Shown here: piece by piece, positions 1 through 9,278 of the stretch
Numbering within the stretch: position 1 is the stretch's first letter
Layout of the letters: each line of letters begins with the position of its first letter
DNA from: Duganella sp. Root336D2
GTDB taxonomy: Bacteria > Pseudomonadota > Gammaproteobacteria > Burkholderiales > Burkholderiaceae_D
NCBI RefSeq assembly: GCF_001425005.1
Contig: NZ_LMDB01000001.1
Span: 640,339 to 704,338 of the forward strand
Length of the DNA: 64,000 nt
Direction: 5' to 3'
Notes under the pieces: generated by a model
The model's input: only the letters and a program-made list of their open reading frames with translations
Databases searched by the model: none
What the model was told of the DNA's origin: nothing
Translations under genes and position numbers: made by a program

Positions 1-2768
1 TCCTCCACCAGCTCATCGAGCACGCGGTCGCCGATCAGGCCGATCGGCAGCACGCCCTGGCGCCGCAAACGCTGGCCGCGCTGCTGCAGGCTGGCGCGCA
101 CGTCCTCCAGCGCCTCCACTTCGCCGCTGTCCGCCAGCATCGCATCTTCCAGGTTGTAGCGTTCGAGGCCATTGAGCTGGAAGGGTTCCTCGTCCTCGCC
201 TACCATCGCCGATTCCGCAAAATAGACGCCGAGGCGCTGGCGGAAGAAATGCCGTACCGGCTGGCGCAGGAAGGCCGCCAGCGTAGAGAGCCGCAGCCGG
301 AAAGTCTCTTCCACCTCATACGGGGGCAATGCGGCTGCGCCGGCGTCGCTGCCGCCGGCATCATGCGCCGCGCGCCATTCGCCGGCATAGGTCAGCAGGC
401 CGCCGCGCTCGAAGTAGGCGCGGCTGAACGGCTGCAGCGCATGCATCGTGGTGCGGGCGGCGAGATCCAGGTTCCAGCCCGCCTGCAGGTAATCGCGCAA
501 CTGCGCCACCAGCACCGAAGGCGGCTGTTCGCTGTTGTCGCGCACATTGCGCCCGACCCAGCTCACATACAGCTTGTCGCGCGCCGCCAGCACCGCTTCC
601 AGCATCAGGTAGCGGTCGTCGTCGCGGCGCGAGCGGTCGCCGGGGCGCGCCATGCCTGGCATGGCCAGCAAGTCGAAGTCGGCGCGGCTGGCGCGGCGCG
701 GGAAGTCGCCGTCGTTCATGCCCAGCAGGCACACCGCGCGGAACGGCACGGCGCGCATCGGCATCAGGGTGCAGAAGGTGACGCCGCCGGAAACGAACTG
801 GTGCTCCAGCGACGGCTCGTCGAGCCCTCCCATCCAGGCTTCGCGCAAGGTGGCCAGCGGCACCGCCTCGTCAAAGCCGGCGTCCTCGCAGGTCGCCAGC
901 CATTGGTCCAGCGCATCGTCCAGGCGTGCCAGCGTCAGGCGGTCGGCTTCGTCGCGGTCGCTGAAGAAGCCGGCCAGCAGCAAGCGCGCCTGCTCGGCCC
1001 AGTCGGCCGGACTGCGTGCCACGCCCAGGTGTTCGCGCCAGGCCAGCAGGGCCTCGATCAGCTGCGCCAGCGAGCCGGCCAGCGCGGCATCCAGCCCGCC
1101 CACTTCCGAATAGGGCTCAATACCGATGAAGGCTTCGCCCTTGCCGGCGGCATAGCCAAGCAGCATGCGGCGCACGCCAAACATCCAGGCATTCTGCTCG
1201 CCGGCCGGCGCCAGGCCCAGGCCGGCACGGTGCCCGGCATCCAGTCCCCAGCGCACGCCGGCGCCCTCGATCCACTGGCCCAGCGTCGGCAAGTCGTCTT
1301 CGGCCAGGCCGAAACGGCGCGCCAGGGCCGGCACGTCCAGCAGGTCGCGCACCTCGCTCTGGCGGCAGCGCTGCTGCGGCAGGCGCAGCAGCCACTCCAG
1401 CGCCACCAGCAGCGGATTGACGCTGCGGTCGTTGACGTCGCCGATTTCGTGCGGGATGAAGCGCGGGTCGTGGCGCCGGTGCTGGCCGAACACGGCGCGG
1501 ATCGAGGCGGTGAAGACCTCGATATCAGGCACCATCACCACCACATCGCGCGGGCGCAACGAGGGATCGGCGGCGAACATGGCCAGCAGCTGGTCGTGCA
1601 GGATCTCGACTTCGCGCTGCACGCTGTGCGCCACGTGGAATTCGATCGAACGGTCGCTGTCTTCCGGCGCCAGCCGCGCATGCTCGGCCAGCGGCAGCAT
1701 GTCGCGCACGGCGGCCTGCACCTGGGCCAGCAAGCTCTGGCCTGCTTCATCGCTGAACAGGTCCACGCGCAGCTTGTCGCCGCGCCCTTCCAGGTCGCCG
1801 GCGGTATCGAATTCGTCGAGCATGCGGATGTAGTCGCGCCCCTGCCGGCCCCAGCTCGCCAGCAGCGGATGGCTGTGGGCATGCAGCGCCTCCAGCGGCA
1901 CAGCCGACAGGTCGATGCCCTTGCGCGCGGCGTGGCGGTGGCGGGCCGCGCGCAGCAGGTCGCGCCCTTCGATGATATCGCCCCAGTAGTAGCGGCAAGG
2001 ATTGGGCACCGCGATCACCACCTGGGTGAAGCGGGCCAGCGAGGCCATGGCCTGCAAGGTCTGGTACGGCAGCGCGGAGACGCCGAACAGCACGATGCGG
2101 CGCGGCAGGCGGCCCAGCGGCATGTCGCCGCGCTGCACCGCTTCGACGAAGGCGGCGTGCACGCTGGCGCGCCCCAGGCCGCGTTCTTCTTCCGGCACGC
2201 TGGCCGCGACCGCGCGCCACAATTCGGCCTGCCAGCGCTGGTCGGGCGCCAGCGGCGCCGCCTCGCCGCGCGCGTTGCGCAGCTGGTCAAGGCCGGCGGC
2301 CCAGTCCTGCAGCCAGTCGGCGCGGTACACCTGGTACTGGTCGAACAAGTCGGCCAGGCGCTCGGCAAGCTGCAGGCGCCGTTCGGGATCGCCGTCGCGC
2401 AGGAAATGACGCAGCGGCGCAAACGCTTCCTGCGCCAGTAATTGCGGCAGCAGGCGCATCAGGCGCCAGGTCAGGGGGCCTTTATCGAAGGCGGAAACGG
2501 CCGGCACGCGCGCATGGCCCAGCATGCCGCGGTAGATTTCCCACAGCAGCCGAGCCGGCAACGCAACGCGGGTAGCGCCGCACAGGCCGGTCTCCTCGGC
2601 CAACGCGATTTTCAGCCATTCGGCCACGCCATTCGATTGCACCAGGAAAATCTCCTGCTCCAGCGGCGCCAGCGGCTGCCCGCGCAACCACTGGAACACG
2701 GCGCTGCGCAACTCTTCGAGCTGGTTGCCGTGCAAGATCAGGAGTCCGGGTTGGATGCTTTGAGCCAT
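1..2768 (-). CDS. recC: Exodeoxyribonuclease V subunit gamma (RecC), C-terminus outside window
   Basis: RecC is the Chi-recognising, helicase-like but catalytically inactive subunit of the RecBCD enzyme, which resects double-strand breaks for RecA. The minus frame is open from an ATG at 2768 to the window edge, about 922 codons of a family that is usually about 1,100 residues. The N-terminal stretch LLILHGNQLEELRSAVFQWL and the later VVVMVPDIEVFTASIRAVFG and GMNDGDFPRRA segments are typical of RecC. The missing part lies before base 1, where recB would be expected next. Truncation is by the window edge, not a mutation. A long plus-strand open frame covers most of the gene but is an antisense shadow. 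Confidence 0.93.
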   Translation of the reverse strand, partial: MAQSIQPGLLILHGNQLEELRSAVFQWLRGQPLAPLEQEIFLVQSNGVAEWLKIALAEETGLCGATRVALPARLLWEIYRGMLGHARVPAVSAFDKGPLTWRLMRLLPQLLAQEAFAPLRHFLRDGDPERRLQLAERLADLFDQYQVYRADWLQDWAAGLDQLRNARGEAAPLAPDQRWQAELWRAVAASVPEEERGLGRASVHAAFVEAVQRGDMPLGRLPRRIVLFGVSALPYQTLQAMASLARFTQVVIAVPNPCRYYWGDIIEGRDLLRAARHRHAARKGIDLSAVPLEALHAHSHPLLASWGRQGRDYIRMLDEFDTAGDLEGRGDKLRVDLFSDEAGQSLLAQVQAAVRDMLPLAEHARLAPEDSDRSIEFHVAHSVQREVEILHDQLLAMFAADPSLRPRDVVVMVPDIEVFTASIRAVFGQHRRHDPRFIPHEIGDVNDRSVNPLLVALEWLLRLPQQRCRQSEVRDLLDVPALARRFGLAEDDLPTLGQWIEGAGVRWGLDAGHRAGLGLAPAGEQNAWMFGVRRMLLGYAAGKGEAFIGIEPYSEVGGLDAALAGSLAQLIEALLAWREHLGVARSPADWAEQARLLLAGFFSDRDEADRLTLARLDDALDQWLATCEDAGFDEAVPLATLREAWMGGLDEPSLEHQFVSGGVTFCTLMPMRAVPFRAVCLLGMNDGDFPRRASRADFDLLAMPGMARPGDRSRRDDDRYLMLEAVLAARDKLYVSWVGRNVRDNSEQPPSVLVAQLRDYLQAGWNLDLAARTTMHALQPFSRAYFERGGLLTYAGEWRAAHDAGGSDAGAAALPPYEVEETFRLRLSTLAAFLRQPVRHFFRQRLGVYFAESAMVGEDEEPFQLNGLERYNLEDAMLADSGEVEALEDVRASLQQRGQRLRRQGVLPIGLIGDRVLDELVE

Positions 2769-2816
2769 GTAAAAGCAGCGAAATAGCGTGGAGTGCCATT
2801 ATCGCCGCAAAGACGG

Positions 2817-5800
2817 CTATCCGGGAATATTGACGTTCATTTCCTGCGCAATATGCTCGCGCAGGCGGTCCAGCAAAGGCTGCATCTGGCTCACGGTGGC
2901 GCGCGCGCGGTCGATGCCGTCGCCCGGGGCCATCTTCTCCAGCGCCAGGCACAGGTCGGCAAAGCTCATGGCCCCCACGGCCCGCGCCGAAGACTTGATA
3001 CGGTGCCCCAGCTCCGACAAGCGCACGATATCGCCCGCCTCCAGTGCCTCCTGCACTTCGCGCAAGCCATCCTGCGCCGAGTCGAGGAACATATTGGCGT
3101 ACTTGCGCATTTTTTCAGGCTTGTTGCCGAAGGTCTGGGCCAGCGCCCGCATATCGAACAGCTCGGACTCGGCGCCGGCGGCGCCCTCCGCTTCCGGCTC
3201 GGCAGCCGGTACCGGCGTCGGCGCCGGGGCAGGCAGCGGCGCCGACGCCGACGCCGGTACCGGCTGGCCCGGCATGGTCGTGCTGCGCACCTGCGCCATG
3301 CGCCCTTCTGCAGCGCGCTGGCTCATCCACTTGGACAGCACCGAGAACAGCAGGTTCGGTGCGATCGGCTTGGTCACGAATTCGTCCATGCCGGCCGCCA
3401 GGCAGCGCGCCTGGTCTTCGCGGCCGGCGTTGGCCGTCATGGCAATGATCAGGGTGCCGGACAGTTTTGGATGGGCGCGGATGATGCGCGTCGCCTCATA
3501 GCCATCCATCACCGGCATTTGCACGTCCATCAGCACGCAGTCGAAATGCTCCTTGACCAGCAGGTCGATGGCTTCCTTGCCGTTGTTGGCCACCACCACC
3601 GTGGCGCCGGCATCTTCCAGCAATTCCTGCCCCACTTGCTGGCTGAAGATGTTGTCCTCCACCAGCAGGATCGAAGCACCGTGGATCGGCGCCAGCATAT
3701 CGGGCTGCAGCGCATTGGTATCGGTCGCCTGCAGCAGGTGCGTGCCTTTCTGCAGTTTGGCCGTGAACCAGAAGGTCGAACCCTTGCCCGGCTCGCTCTC
3801 CACGCCCACCGTGCCGCCCATCAGCTCCGCCAGCTGCTTGCTGATCACCAGGCCCAGGCCGGTGCCGCCGTATTTGCGCGTGGTCGAGGTATCGCCCTGA
3901 TGGAAGGACTGGAACAGGCTGGACACCTGGGCCGGCGTCATGCCGATGCCGTTGTCCTGCACCTCGAAGCGCACGACGGTGTAGTTGTCGCGGTCCTCGA
4001 CCGGCCGCGCGCGGATATAGATCCGGTTATTTTCCGAGAACTTGATGGCATTGCTGGTGAAGTTCAACAGCACCTGCTCGAGGCGCAGCGGGTCGCCGCG
4101 CAGCTGGTGCGACAGGCCAGGCCAGATCTCGAACACCAGTTCCAGCCCCTTGCGGTTGGCCGCGTCGCCCAGCTGGCCCGAGATATTGGTCAGCAGCGAC
4201 TCGAGCGCGAAGTCCAGTACTTCCAGGTCCAGCTTGCCCGCCTCGATCTTCGAGAAGTCGAGGATGTCGTTGATGATGCCCAGCAGGTGCTGGCCGGAAT
4301 GGTAGATCTTTTGCAGGTAGTCCTTCTGTTTCGGATTGGACGCGCCCTTCAGCGCCAGGTGCGCCATGCCGATCACGGAATTCATTGGCGTGCGGATTTC
4401 GTGGCTCATGTTGGACAGGAAATCGCTCTTGGCCTGGTTCGCCGCGCGCGCCTGCTCTTTCAGCATGTGCAGTTCGGTGACGTCGGTGGAAAGTGCGATC
4501 ACCACCGTCATATCCTTTTCCAGCCGCACCGGGGCCTTCACCGTCCACAGGTGGTGCACCACGCCCTGGCGGTCGGTATAACTGGCCTCGCCCGAGCGCT
4601 TCTGCTGGTCGGCCAGCACCACGCCGTCCTCCTGCCAGGCCTGGTCCGCATCGCGCTTATGCATGACTTCCACGTCCAGGCGGCCGATGATTTCTTCCAC
4701 CGGCAGGCCGATCACCTCCGCCATCTTGGCGTTGACATAGACGTAGCGGCGGTCCTGGTCCTTCATGTAGACGTGCGCCTCGACGTTATCGAGCACGCTA
4801 TCCAGCAGGCGGCGCTGCTCCAGCGCGTTGCGGCGCTGCGAGTACATGGTGAACAGGTAGCCGTAGATGAGCAGCGTACCGACAAAGCCGGTGATCAGCG
4901 CCAGGTACGGAACCCAGCGGTCAAAGCCGACGATCATCGCGTCCTTGCGCGCGTAGAACTGGGCCTTCCACAGGCTGCCGTTGAAATCGATCGGCAGCAC
5001 GGAAATGAAATAGTCGCCCGCAACACCCGGCAGCGCGGCCGGCTTGTCGATGGAACCGTTATCGTTGAACAGCAGACGGTCGTCGGCCTCGATGGTGAGG
5101 TTGCGCTTCTCGGGATCGGTCGACGCGTCCGAATACAGGATCATGTGCACCTGGCGATCGGCCATCTCGTCGATCGCGCCCTGGATCAGCTTCGACACCG
5201 AAAAGCCGATCCCCACCGAACCGATGAAGCTGGCACGGCGGCTGCTCACGTCATCCACCGGCATGCCGCGCCTGTAGACCGGCAGGCGCATGCCCAGCCC
5301 GATATGCGGCAGCGGCTGCTTGAGCAATACCGGCTGGCCGGAAGCGCTGATTTCGCCCGTATCGCGCGACAATTGCATGGCGCGCTCAATATTGGGGTTG
5401 GCAGTAATGTCGACGCCGAACTTTTCCATCATCAAGCCCATCGGCTCCAGGTAGGTCAGCGGCGAATATTGTTCGCGCTTGCCAGGCGGCTTGATGTCGA
5501 ACTTTGGATAGCCGCCAGGCGCCAGGCTGGTGTCGGCGCGCACCGCCGCCACAAAGGCATCGCGCTCCGCCTGCGGCACATTCGGCGCAAAGTTGATGGC
5601 CTCGATTGCCGGATAATGCTTGCCGATATTCAGCGACGTCACGTACTGCCGGAATTGCAGGCGGCTCACATGGTCGGAAGTCTGGAACAGCGCCACCAGG
5701 CCGCGCACCACGTCCGAATAAGCCTTGACGCGCGCCGAAATGCTGTATTGGGTAGCGCGATTCAAATTGTCAAAGCGCGCCTGCGCCTCGTCCTCCACGG

Positions 5801-5930
5801 TATTCGACGTGGTGGCAAACAAGGTGGCGCCAACTGCCGATGCCAGCGACAGGCCGAGGAACCATAGCAAAGCCCGCCCGTTCACCAGGCCACGCAACTT
5901 ACGCCTCATCCATTGAGAAAAGTCTTGCAT
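2817..5930 (-). CDS. CHASE-PAS hybrid sensor histidine kinase with receiver and Hpt domains
   Basis: A 1,037-residue membrane-bound phosphorelay protein. An N-terminal membrane segment (about residues 20-42) is followed by a periplasmic CHASE-type sensor, a second membrane segment (about 335-357) and a PAS domain (about 370-490). HisKA has the phosphorylated His at residue 510 in [12 protein letters not shown]. The ATPase domain carries NGIGM and [10 protein letters not shown]. The receiver has its acceptor Asp at 802 in [11 protein letters not shown], and after a Pro/Ala-rich linker an Hpt domain has His976 in [13 protein letters not shown]. All relay residues are intact, so a full His-Asp-His relay is expected. 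No response regulator lies beside it, so the final target is unknown. It lies 48 bases downstream of recC's start, on the same strand, and its own start is near 5930. Confidence 0.92.
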   Translation of the reverse strand: MQDFSQWMRRKLRGLVNGRALLWFLGLSLASAVGATLFATTSNTVEDEAQARFDNLNRATQYSISARVKAYSDVVRGLVALFQTSDHVSRLQFRQYVTSLNIGKHYPAIEAINFAPNVPQAERDAFVAAVRADTSLAPGGYPKFDIKPPGKREQYSPLTYLEPMGLMMEKFGVDITANPNIERAMQLSRDTGEISASGQPVLLKQPLPHIGLGMRLPVYRRGMPVDDVSSRRASFIGSVGIGFSVSKLIQGAIDEMADRQVHMILYSDASTDPEKRNLTIEADDRLLFNDNGSIDKPAALPGVAGDYFISVLPIDFNGSLWKAQFYARKDAMIVGFDRWVPYLALITGFVGTLLIYGYLFTMYSQRRNALEQRRLLDSVLDNVEAHVYMKDQDRRYVYVNAKMAEVIGLPVEEIIGRLDVEVMHKRDADQAWQEDGVVLADQQKRSGEASYTDRQGVVHHLWTVKAPVRLEKDMTVVIALSTDVTELHMLKEQARAANQAKSDFLSNMSHEIRTPMNSVIGMAHLALKGASNPKQKDYLQKIYHSGQHLLGIINDILDFSKIEAGKLDLEVLDFALESLLTNISGQLGDAANRKGLELVFEIWPGLSHQLRGDPLRLEQVLLNFTSNAIKFSENNRIYIRARPVEDRDNYTVVRFEVQDNGIGMTPAQVSSLFQSFHQGDTSTTRKYGGTGLGLVISKQLAELMGGTVGVESEPGKGSTFWFTAKLQKGTHLLQATDTNALQPDMLAPIHGASILLVEDNIFSQQVGQELLEDAGATVVVANNGKEAIDLLVKEHFDCVLMDVQMPVMDGYEATRIIRAHPKLSGTLIIAMTANAGREDQARCLAAGMDEFVTKPIAPNLLFSVLSKWMSQRAAEGRMAQVRSTTMPGQPVPASASAPLPAPAPTPVPAAEPEAEGAAGAESELFDMRALAQTFGNKPEKMRKYANMFLDSAQDGLREVQEALEAGDIVRLSELGHRIKSSARAVGAMSFADLCLALEKMAPGDGIDRARATVSQMQPLLDRLREHIAQEMNVNIPG

Positions 5931-6011
5931 CTGAGCAGCATACTATTAAAGCAGCCCTGAACGGAACCAATTCATATCCTCCTGGTCCAAAGCGCGACAG
6001 GAGGGCTCATC

Positions 6012-7661
6012 ATGAAAAATGGATTCCACATCTTACCGGCATCCCGGGCTTGCCGGAATTTCTTAGCCTGCAAGTGTGTCGCGGCACTTTGCCTTGCCGC
6101 AGCTGCGGGCGCCGCGCCGGCTGGCCAACGGCACCCGCCACCCGCGCCGGCATTGGAACACCGCGAATTCGATGCCATGCTGGAGGCCGCGTTCCAGCCG
6201 CCGGCAACAGGCAAAAATCGGACTTTCATAGTGCACTTTACACTTCCCGGTGCAATCGCGCCGCACAAGGTGAACTGGACTTTAGGACTGTATCGCGCCG
6301 ACGGCAGCCTGCTGCGCCAGTGGCGCGGACGCCACGTCTTGCAAGGCGGCAGCGGCCAGGCCGTGGTCCATTGGCACGCTCCGCCTGCGCTGTCCGCCGG
6401 GATCTACCAGCTTCGCCTGCAAGCCGGCAATATTCTCCAGCACCGGCCCGTCGCAGTCGGCAAGCCGCTGCCGCTGTTGCCCGCCAGCGCCGCGCTGGAT
6501 GGCGCTGGCATGGCCGCGCCGGCCCGTATCGACGGCCTCGGCTTCGACATCGTCTACGGCAACCTGCATAGCCAGACCAACCATAGCGACGGTGGCGGCG
6601 ATCCGGCAAGCTGCCGCGGCGCCCAGGCGCCCCGCTCCGGCGCTTTCGGCCCCGATGACGCTTACCGGTTCGCCCAGCAGCACGGCTTGCAGTTCCTGCT
6701 GGTGTCGGAACACAACCACATGTATGACGCCAGCGACGGCAGCGATCCCCATGCCGACCCGCTGGCGGCGCGGCAGCTTTACCGGCTGGGCATTGCCAGT
6801 GCCGAACAGTACAGCACCGGGCACCCCGGCTTCGTCGCGATGTACGGCCTGGAATGGGGCGTGATCAGCGGCGGTGGCCACCTCAACATCCTCAACAGCC
6901 CGGCCCTGCTGGGCTGGGAACGCAGCGCCAATGGCGAGCCCTTCGCCGACGTGGTGACGCCAAAGAACAATTACGCAGCGTTGTACGCGGTAATGAAGGA
7001 GCAAGGCTGGCTGGGCCAGTTCAACCACCCGGGCGCCAGGCAGTTCCCGATCGACGGCGTCCCGCTGGCCTTCAGCGAAGACGGCGGCGCCGCCATGGCC
7101 CTGTGCGAAGTCATGAACAGCAACGCCTTCTCGAAACGCCTGGATGAAGGCGAAACTCGCCACAGTTTTTACGAGGAAGCCTGCGACAAACTGCTGGAAG
7201 CGGGCTACCGCCTGGCGTTCAGCAGCAACCAGGATAATCATTGCGCCAACTGGGGCGCTGCCTACAGCAACCGCACCGGCATCCTGCTGCCCGCCGCTGC
7301 CGCGCCCACTGCCGAAGCCCTGCTCGACGCCATCCGCGCCCGCCACGTGTTTGCAACGATGGACAAGCAGTCAGCCATTGCGCTCACCGCCAATGGAACC
7401 ATGATGGGGGCCCGGATCGACAACAGCGGCCCGCTCACGCTGCAAGTGCACTACACCAGCAGCACAGGCCGCGGCATCGCCGCGCTGGACATCATGGAAG
7501 GGGTTCCCGGCCGCCACGGCGAAGTCAAGCCGGTGCGCGGCGTGAACGGCATGCAGCACAGCTTCACGCCGCAGCCCGGCGCGCACTTCTATTACGCGCG
7601 CCTCACCCAGGACGACGGCAAGCAGCTATGGTCAGCCCCGGTCTGGGTCAATCAACGCTGA
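6012..7661 (+). CDS. PHP-domain metallohydrolase, CehA/McbA-like, exported
   Basis: A 549-residue protein with an N-terminal signal-like segment (hydrophobic ALCLAAAAGAAPAG near residues 28-41), a beta-rich region, then a PHP-type metal-dependent hydrolase domain from about residue 180. Visible metal-ligand-like motifs are GNLHSQTNHSDG, VSEHNHMYD, FNHPGARQFP and SSNQDNHCANWG. CehA/McbA enzymes hydrolyse carbamate or phosphoester-like substrates; the substrate here cannot be read from sequence. The ATG at 6012 follows AGGAGGGCTC, a strong ribosome site. The gene is monocistronic in appearance and ends tail-to-tail with the next minus-strand gene, overlapping it by 14 bases. Confidence 0.82.
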   Translation: MKNGFHILPASRACRNFLACKCVAALCLAAAAGAAPAGQRHPPPAPALEHREFDAMLEAAFQPPATGKNRTFIVHFTLPGAIAPHKVNWTLGLYRADGSLLRQWRGRHVLQGGSGQAVVHWHAPPALSAGIYQLRLQAGNILQHRPVAVGKPLPLLPASAALDGAGMAAPARIDGLGFDIVYGNLHSQTNHSDGGGDPASCRGAQAPRSGAFGPDDAYRFAQQHGLQFLLVSEHNHMYDASDGSDPHADPLAARQLYRLGIASAEQYSTGHPGFVAMYGLEWGVISGGGHLNILNSPALLGWERSANGEPFADVVTPKNNYAALYAVMKEQGWLGQFNHPGARQFPIDGVPLAFSEDGGAAMALCEVMNSNAFSKRLDEGETRHSFYEEACDKLLEAGYRLAFSSNQDNHCANWGAAYSNRTGILLPAAAAPTAEALLDAIRARHVFATMDKQSAIALTANGTMMGARIDNSGPLTLQVHYTSSTGRGIAALDIMEGVPGRHGEVKPVRGVNGMQHSFTPQPGAHFYYARLTQDDGKQLWSAPVWVNQR

Positions 7662-8325
7662 TGCGGACCGGATTGATTTCGCGCGCCAGCATCTGCCGCA
7701 CGGTTTCCGCCTCCTTGCGGACAAAGGCCGGCACCGGCTGGCGGCGCTCGCATTCTGCCAGCAGCTGTTGCGCCGCCTGGGAATCGAGCTGCGCCCCGTC
7801 GCGCGACAGGCGCAGCATGCCAAAGCGCAGCGCCACCTTGCACAGGCCCGCCCCATCCGGGGCCGCCAGCAGGTCGGCCGGCACCAGGGCGCGCGCCGCC
7901 GCCATATCGGCCGGCGCACATGAACCGCCAAGGCGGAAATTCAGCGCCTCCAGGGCCGGCGCCGCCGGCAACAAGGCCTGCGCCTCTTCGAGCGTGAACG
8001 GCCCCGCCGTACCGCACGAAGACAGCACCCGCTTGAGCGCCCGCGGCTCGCCCAATTTTGCAGCAGCCCTGGTCCAGAGAATCGCCTGCGCCGGCTGGCG
8101 TGGTTCGAAATATTCCACCAGGGCCGCCATTGCAGCCCGGTCGCCGCGGCCGGCGGCCGCCTGCGACTGTGCCAGGCAATAAGGACTGTAGCCGGAGGGC
8201 GGCTGCTGTGCGCACGGCACGCTGCCGCGCTCCTTTTGGCGCTGGTAGTACCAGGCGCCCGCCGCAGTTGCCAACAACATCACAGCGGCCAGCAGCAGGA
8301 CAATAGTTTTGCGTTCAATCTTCAT
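7648..8325 (-). CDS. Membrane-anchored periplasmic protein of unknown function
   Basis: A 225-residue protein I do not recognise. It starts MKIERKTIVLLL with one membrane segment (about residues 6-28), so the rest is probably periplasmic. The body is alpha-helical, rich in Ala and Leu, and contains several scattered Cys residues (in SVPCAQQ, SPYCLAQ, SSCGTAG, GGSCAPA, GLCKVAL) that could form disulfides. Two in-frame upstream starts (8334 and 8388) exist, but the ATG at 8325 gives a classical charged-then-hydrophobic N-terminus. It is divergent from the YpfJ-like gene with a 74-base gap. Gene reality is supported by the clean signal-anchor and codon use; function is open. Confidence 0.7.
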   Translation of the reverse strand: MKIERKTIVLLLAAVMLLATAAGAWYYQRQKERGSVPCAQQPPSGYSPYCLAQSQAAAGRGDRAAMAALVEYFEPRQPAQAILWTRAAAKLGEPRALKRVLSSCGTAGPFTLEEAQALLPAAPALEALNFRLGGSCAPADMAAARALVPADLLAAPDGAGLCKVALRFGMLRLSRDGAQLDSQAAQQLLAECERRQPVPAFVRKEAETVRQMLAREINPVRISVD

Positions 8326-8399
8326 GGCCAGCATTCTACGTGCGCCTGCGCTGCGCACCAATGCGTTACACTTAGCGAAAACAAACAAGGAGTTAAAAA

Positions 8400-9278
8400 A
8401 TGCGTTGGGAAGGTAACCGGGAAAGCGATAACGTCGAAGATCACCGTGGCGAAGGCGGCGGTGGCGGCGGATTCGGTTTCGGCGGCCGATCGATCGGCAT
8501 CGGCACTATCGTAGTTGCATTGATTGGCGGCTGGGTCTTGGGCGTCAACCCCATGACCATCCTCGGCCTGCTGAGCGGCGGCGGCCCGGTCCAGGTAAGC
8601 CAGCAGCAGCAACAGCGCCCGCGCAGCGAAGGCAATGACCGCGAATACAAATTGATGAAGGTGGTGCTGGCCGACACCGAAGACGTGTGGACGGACCTGT
8701 TCCGGCGCAACGGCGGCACCTACCAGATGCCCAAGATGAAGGTATTCAGCGGCGCGATCCAGACCGCCTGCGGCGCCGGACGCTCGGCCACCGGCCCGTT
8801 TTACTGCCCGGGCGACCAGGACATTTACATCGACCTCGATTTCTTCCGCCTGCTGGAGCAACGCTTCCACGCACCGGGCGAGTTTGCGCAAGCCTACGTG
8901 GTTGCGCACGAAGTCGGCCACCACGTACAGAACCTGATGGGTTTGAGCGACAAGGTGCACAACGCCCAGCGCAATGCTTCCGAACGCCAGGCCAATGCCC
9001 TGTCGGTGCGGCTGGAACTGCAAGCCGACTGCTTCGCCGGCGTCTGGGCCTATCACGCCAACCGCGCCCGCAGCATCATCGAAAAGGGCGATGTGGAAGC
9101 AGCGCTGAACGCCGCCACCGCCATCGGCGACGACGCGCTGCAAAAGCAGTCCGGCGGCGAAGTGATGCCGGATTCCTTCACCCACGGCAGTTCGGCGCAG
9201 CGCGTGCGCTGGTTCAACCGCGGCATTGAATCGGGCGAAATTGCCCAGTGCAACACCTTCGAGGCCCGCCAGCTGTGA
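8400..9278 (+). CDS. ypfJ: Neutral zinc metallopeptidase, YpfJ family
   Basis: A 292-residue protein with a short Gly-rich N-terminus, one membrane segment (about residues 31-55, including TIVVALIGGWVLGV) and a C-terminal peptidase-like domain. The zinc motif HEVGHH starts at His170, with Glu171 as the presumed catalytic base. The segment ELQADCFAGVWA downstream matches the third-ligand region of this family. Start at 8400 follows AAGGAGTTAAAAA. The physiological substrate of YpfJ proteins is unknown to me. The stop overlaps a GTG start of the next gene (GTGA), so the two are probably co-translated. Confidence 0.88.
   Translation: MRWEGNRESDNVEDHRGEGGGGGGFGFGGRSIGIGTIVVALIGGWVLGVNPMTILGLLSGGGPVQVSQQQQQRPRSEGNDREYKLMKVVLADTEDVWTDLFRRNGGTYQMPKMKVFSGAIQTACGAGRSATGPFYCPGDQDIYIDLDFFRLLEQRFHAPGEFAQAYVVAHEVGHHVQNLMGLSDKVHNAQRNASERQANALSVRLELQADCFAGVWAYHANRARSIIEKGDVEAALNAATAIGDDALQKQSGGEVMPDSFTHGSSAQRVRWFNRGIESGEIAQCNTFEARQL

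Noticed and set aside
249..2441. Long plus-strand open frame (730 codons) opposite recC
   Set aside because: Its product is His/Gln/Ala/Arg-rich without domains and mirrors the RecC frame; typical antisense shadow in GC-rich DNA.
2793..5867. 1,024-codon plus-strand open frame opposite the CHASE hybrid kinase
   Set aside because: Low-complexity composition with no motif, while the minus strand encodes an intact multi-domain kinase.
9248..9274. ATG start of the prolyl oligopeptidase inside ypfJ
   Set aside because: The GTG at 9275 overlaps the ypfJ stop and gives a proper signal peptide; the longer start does not.
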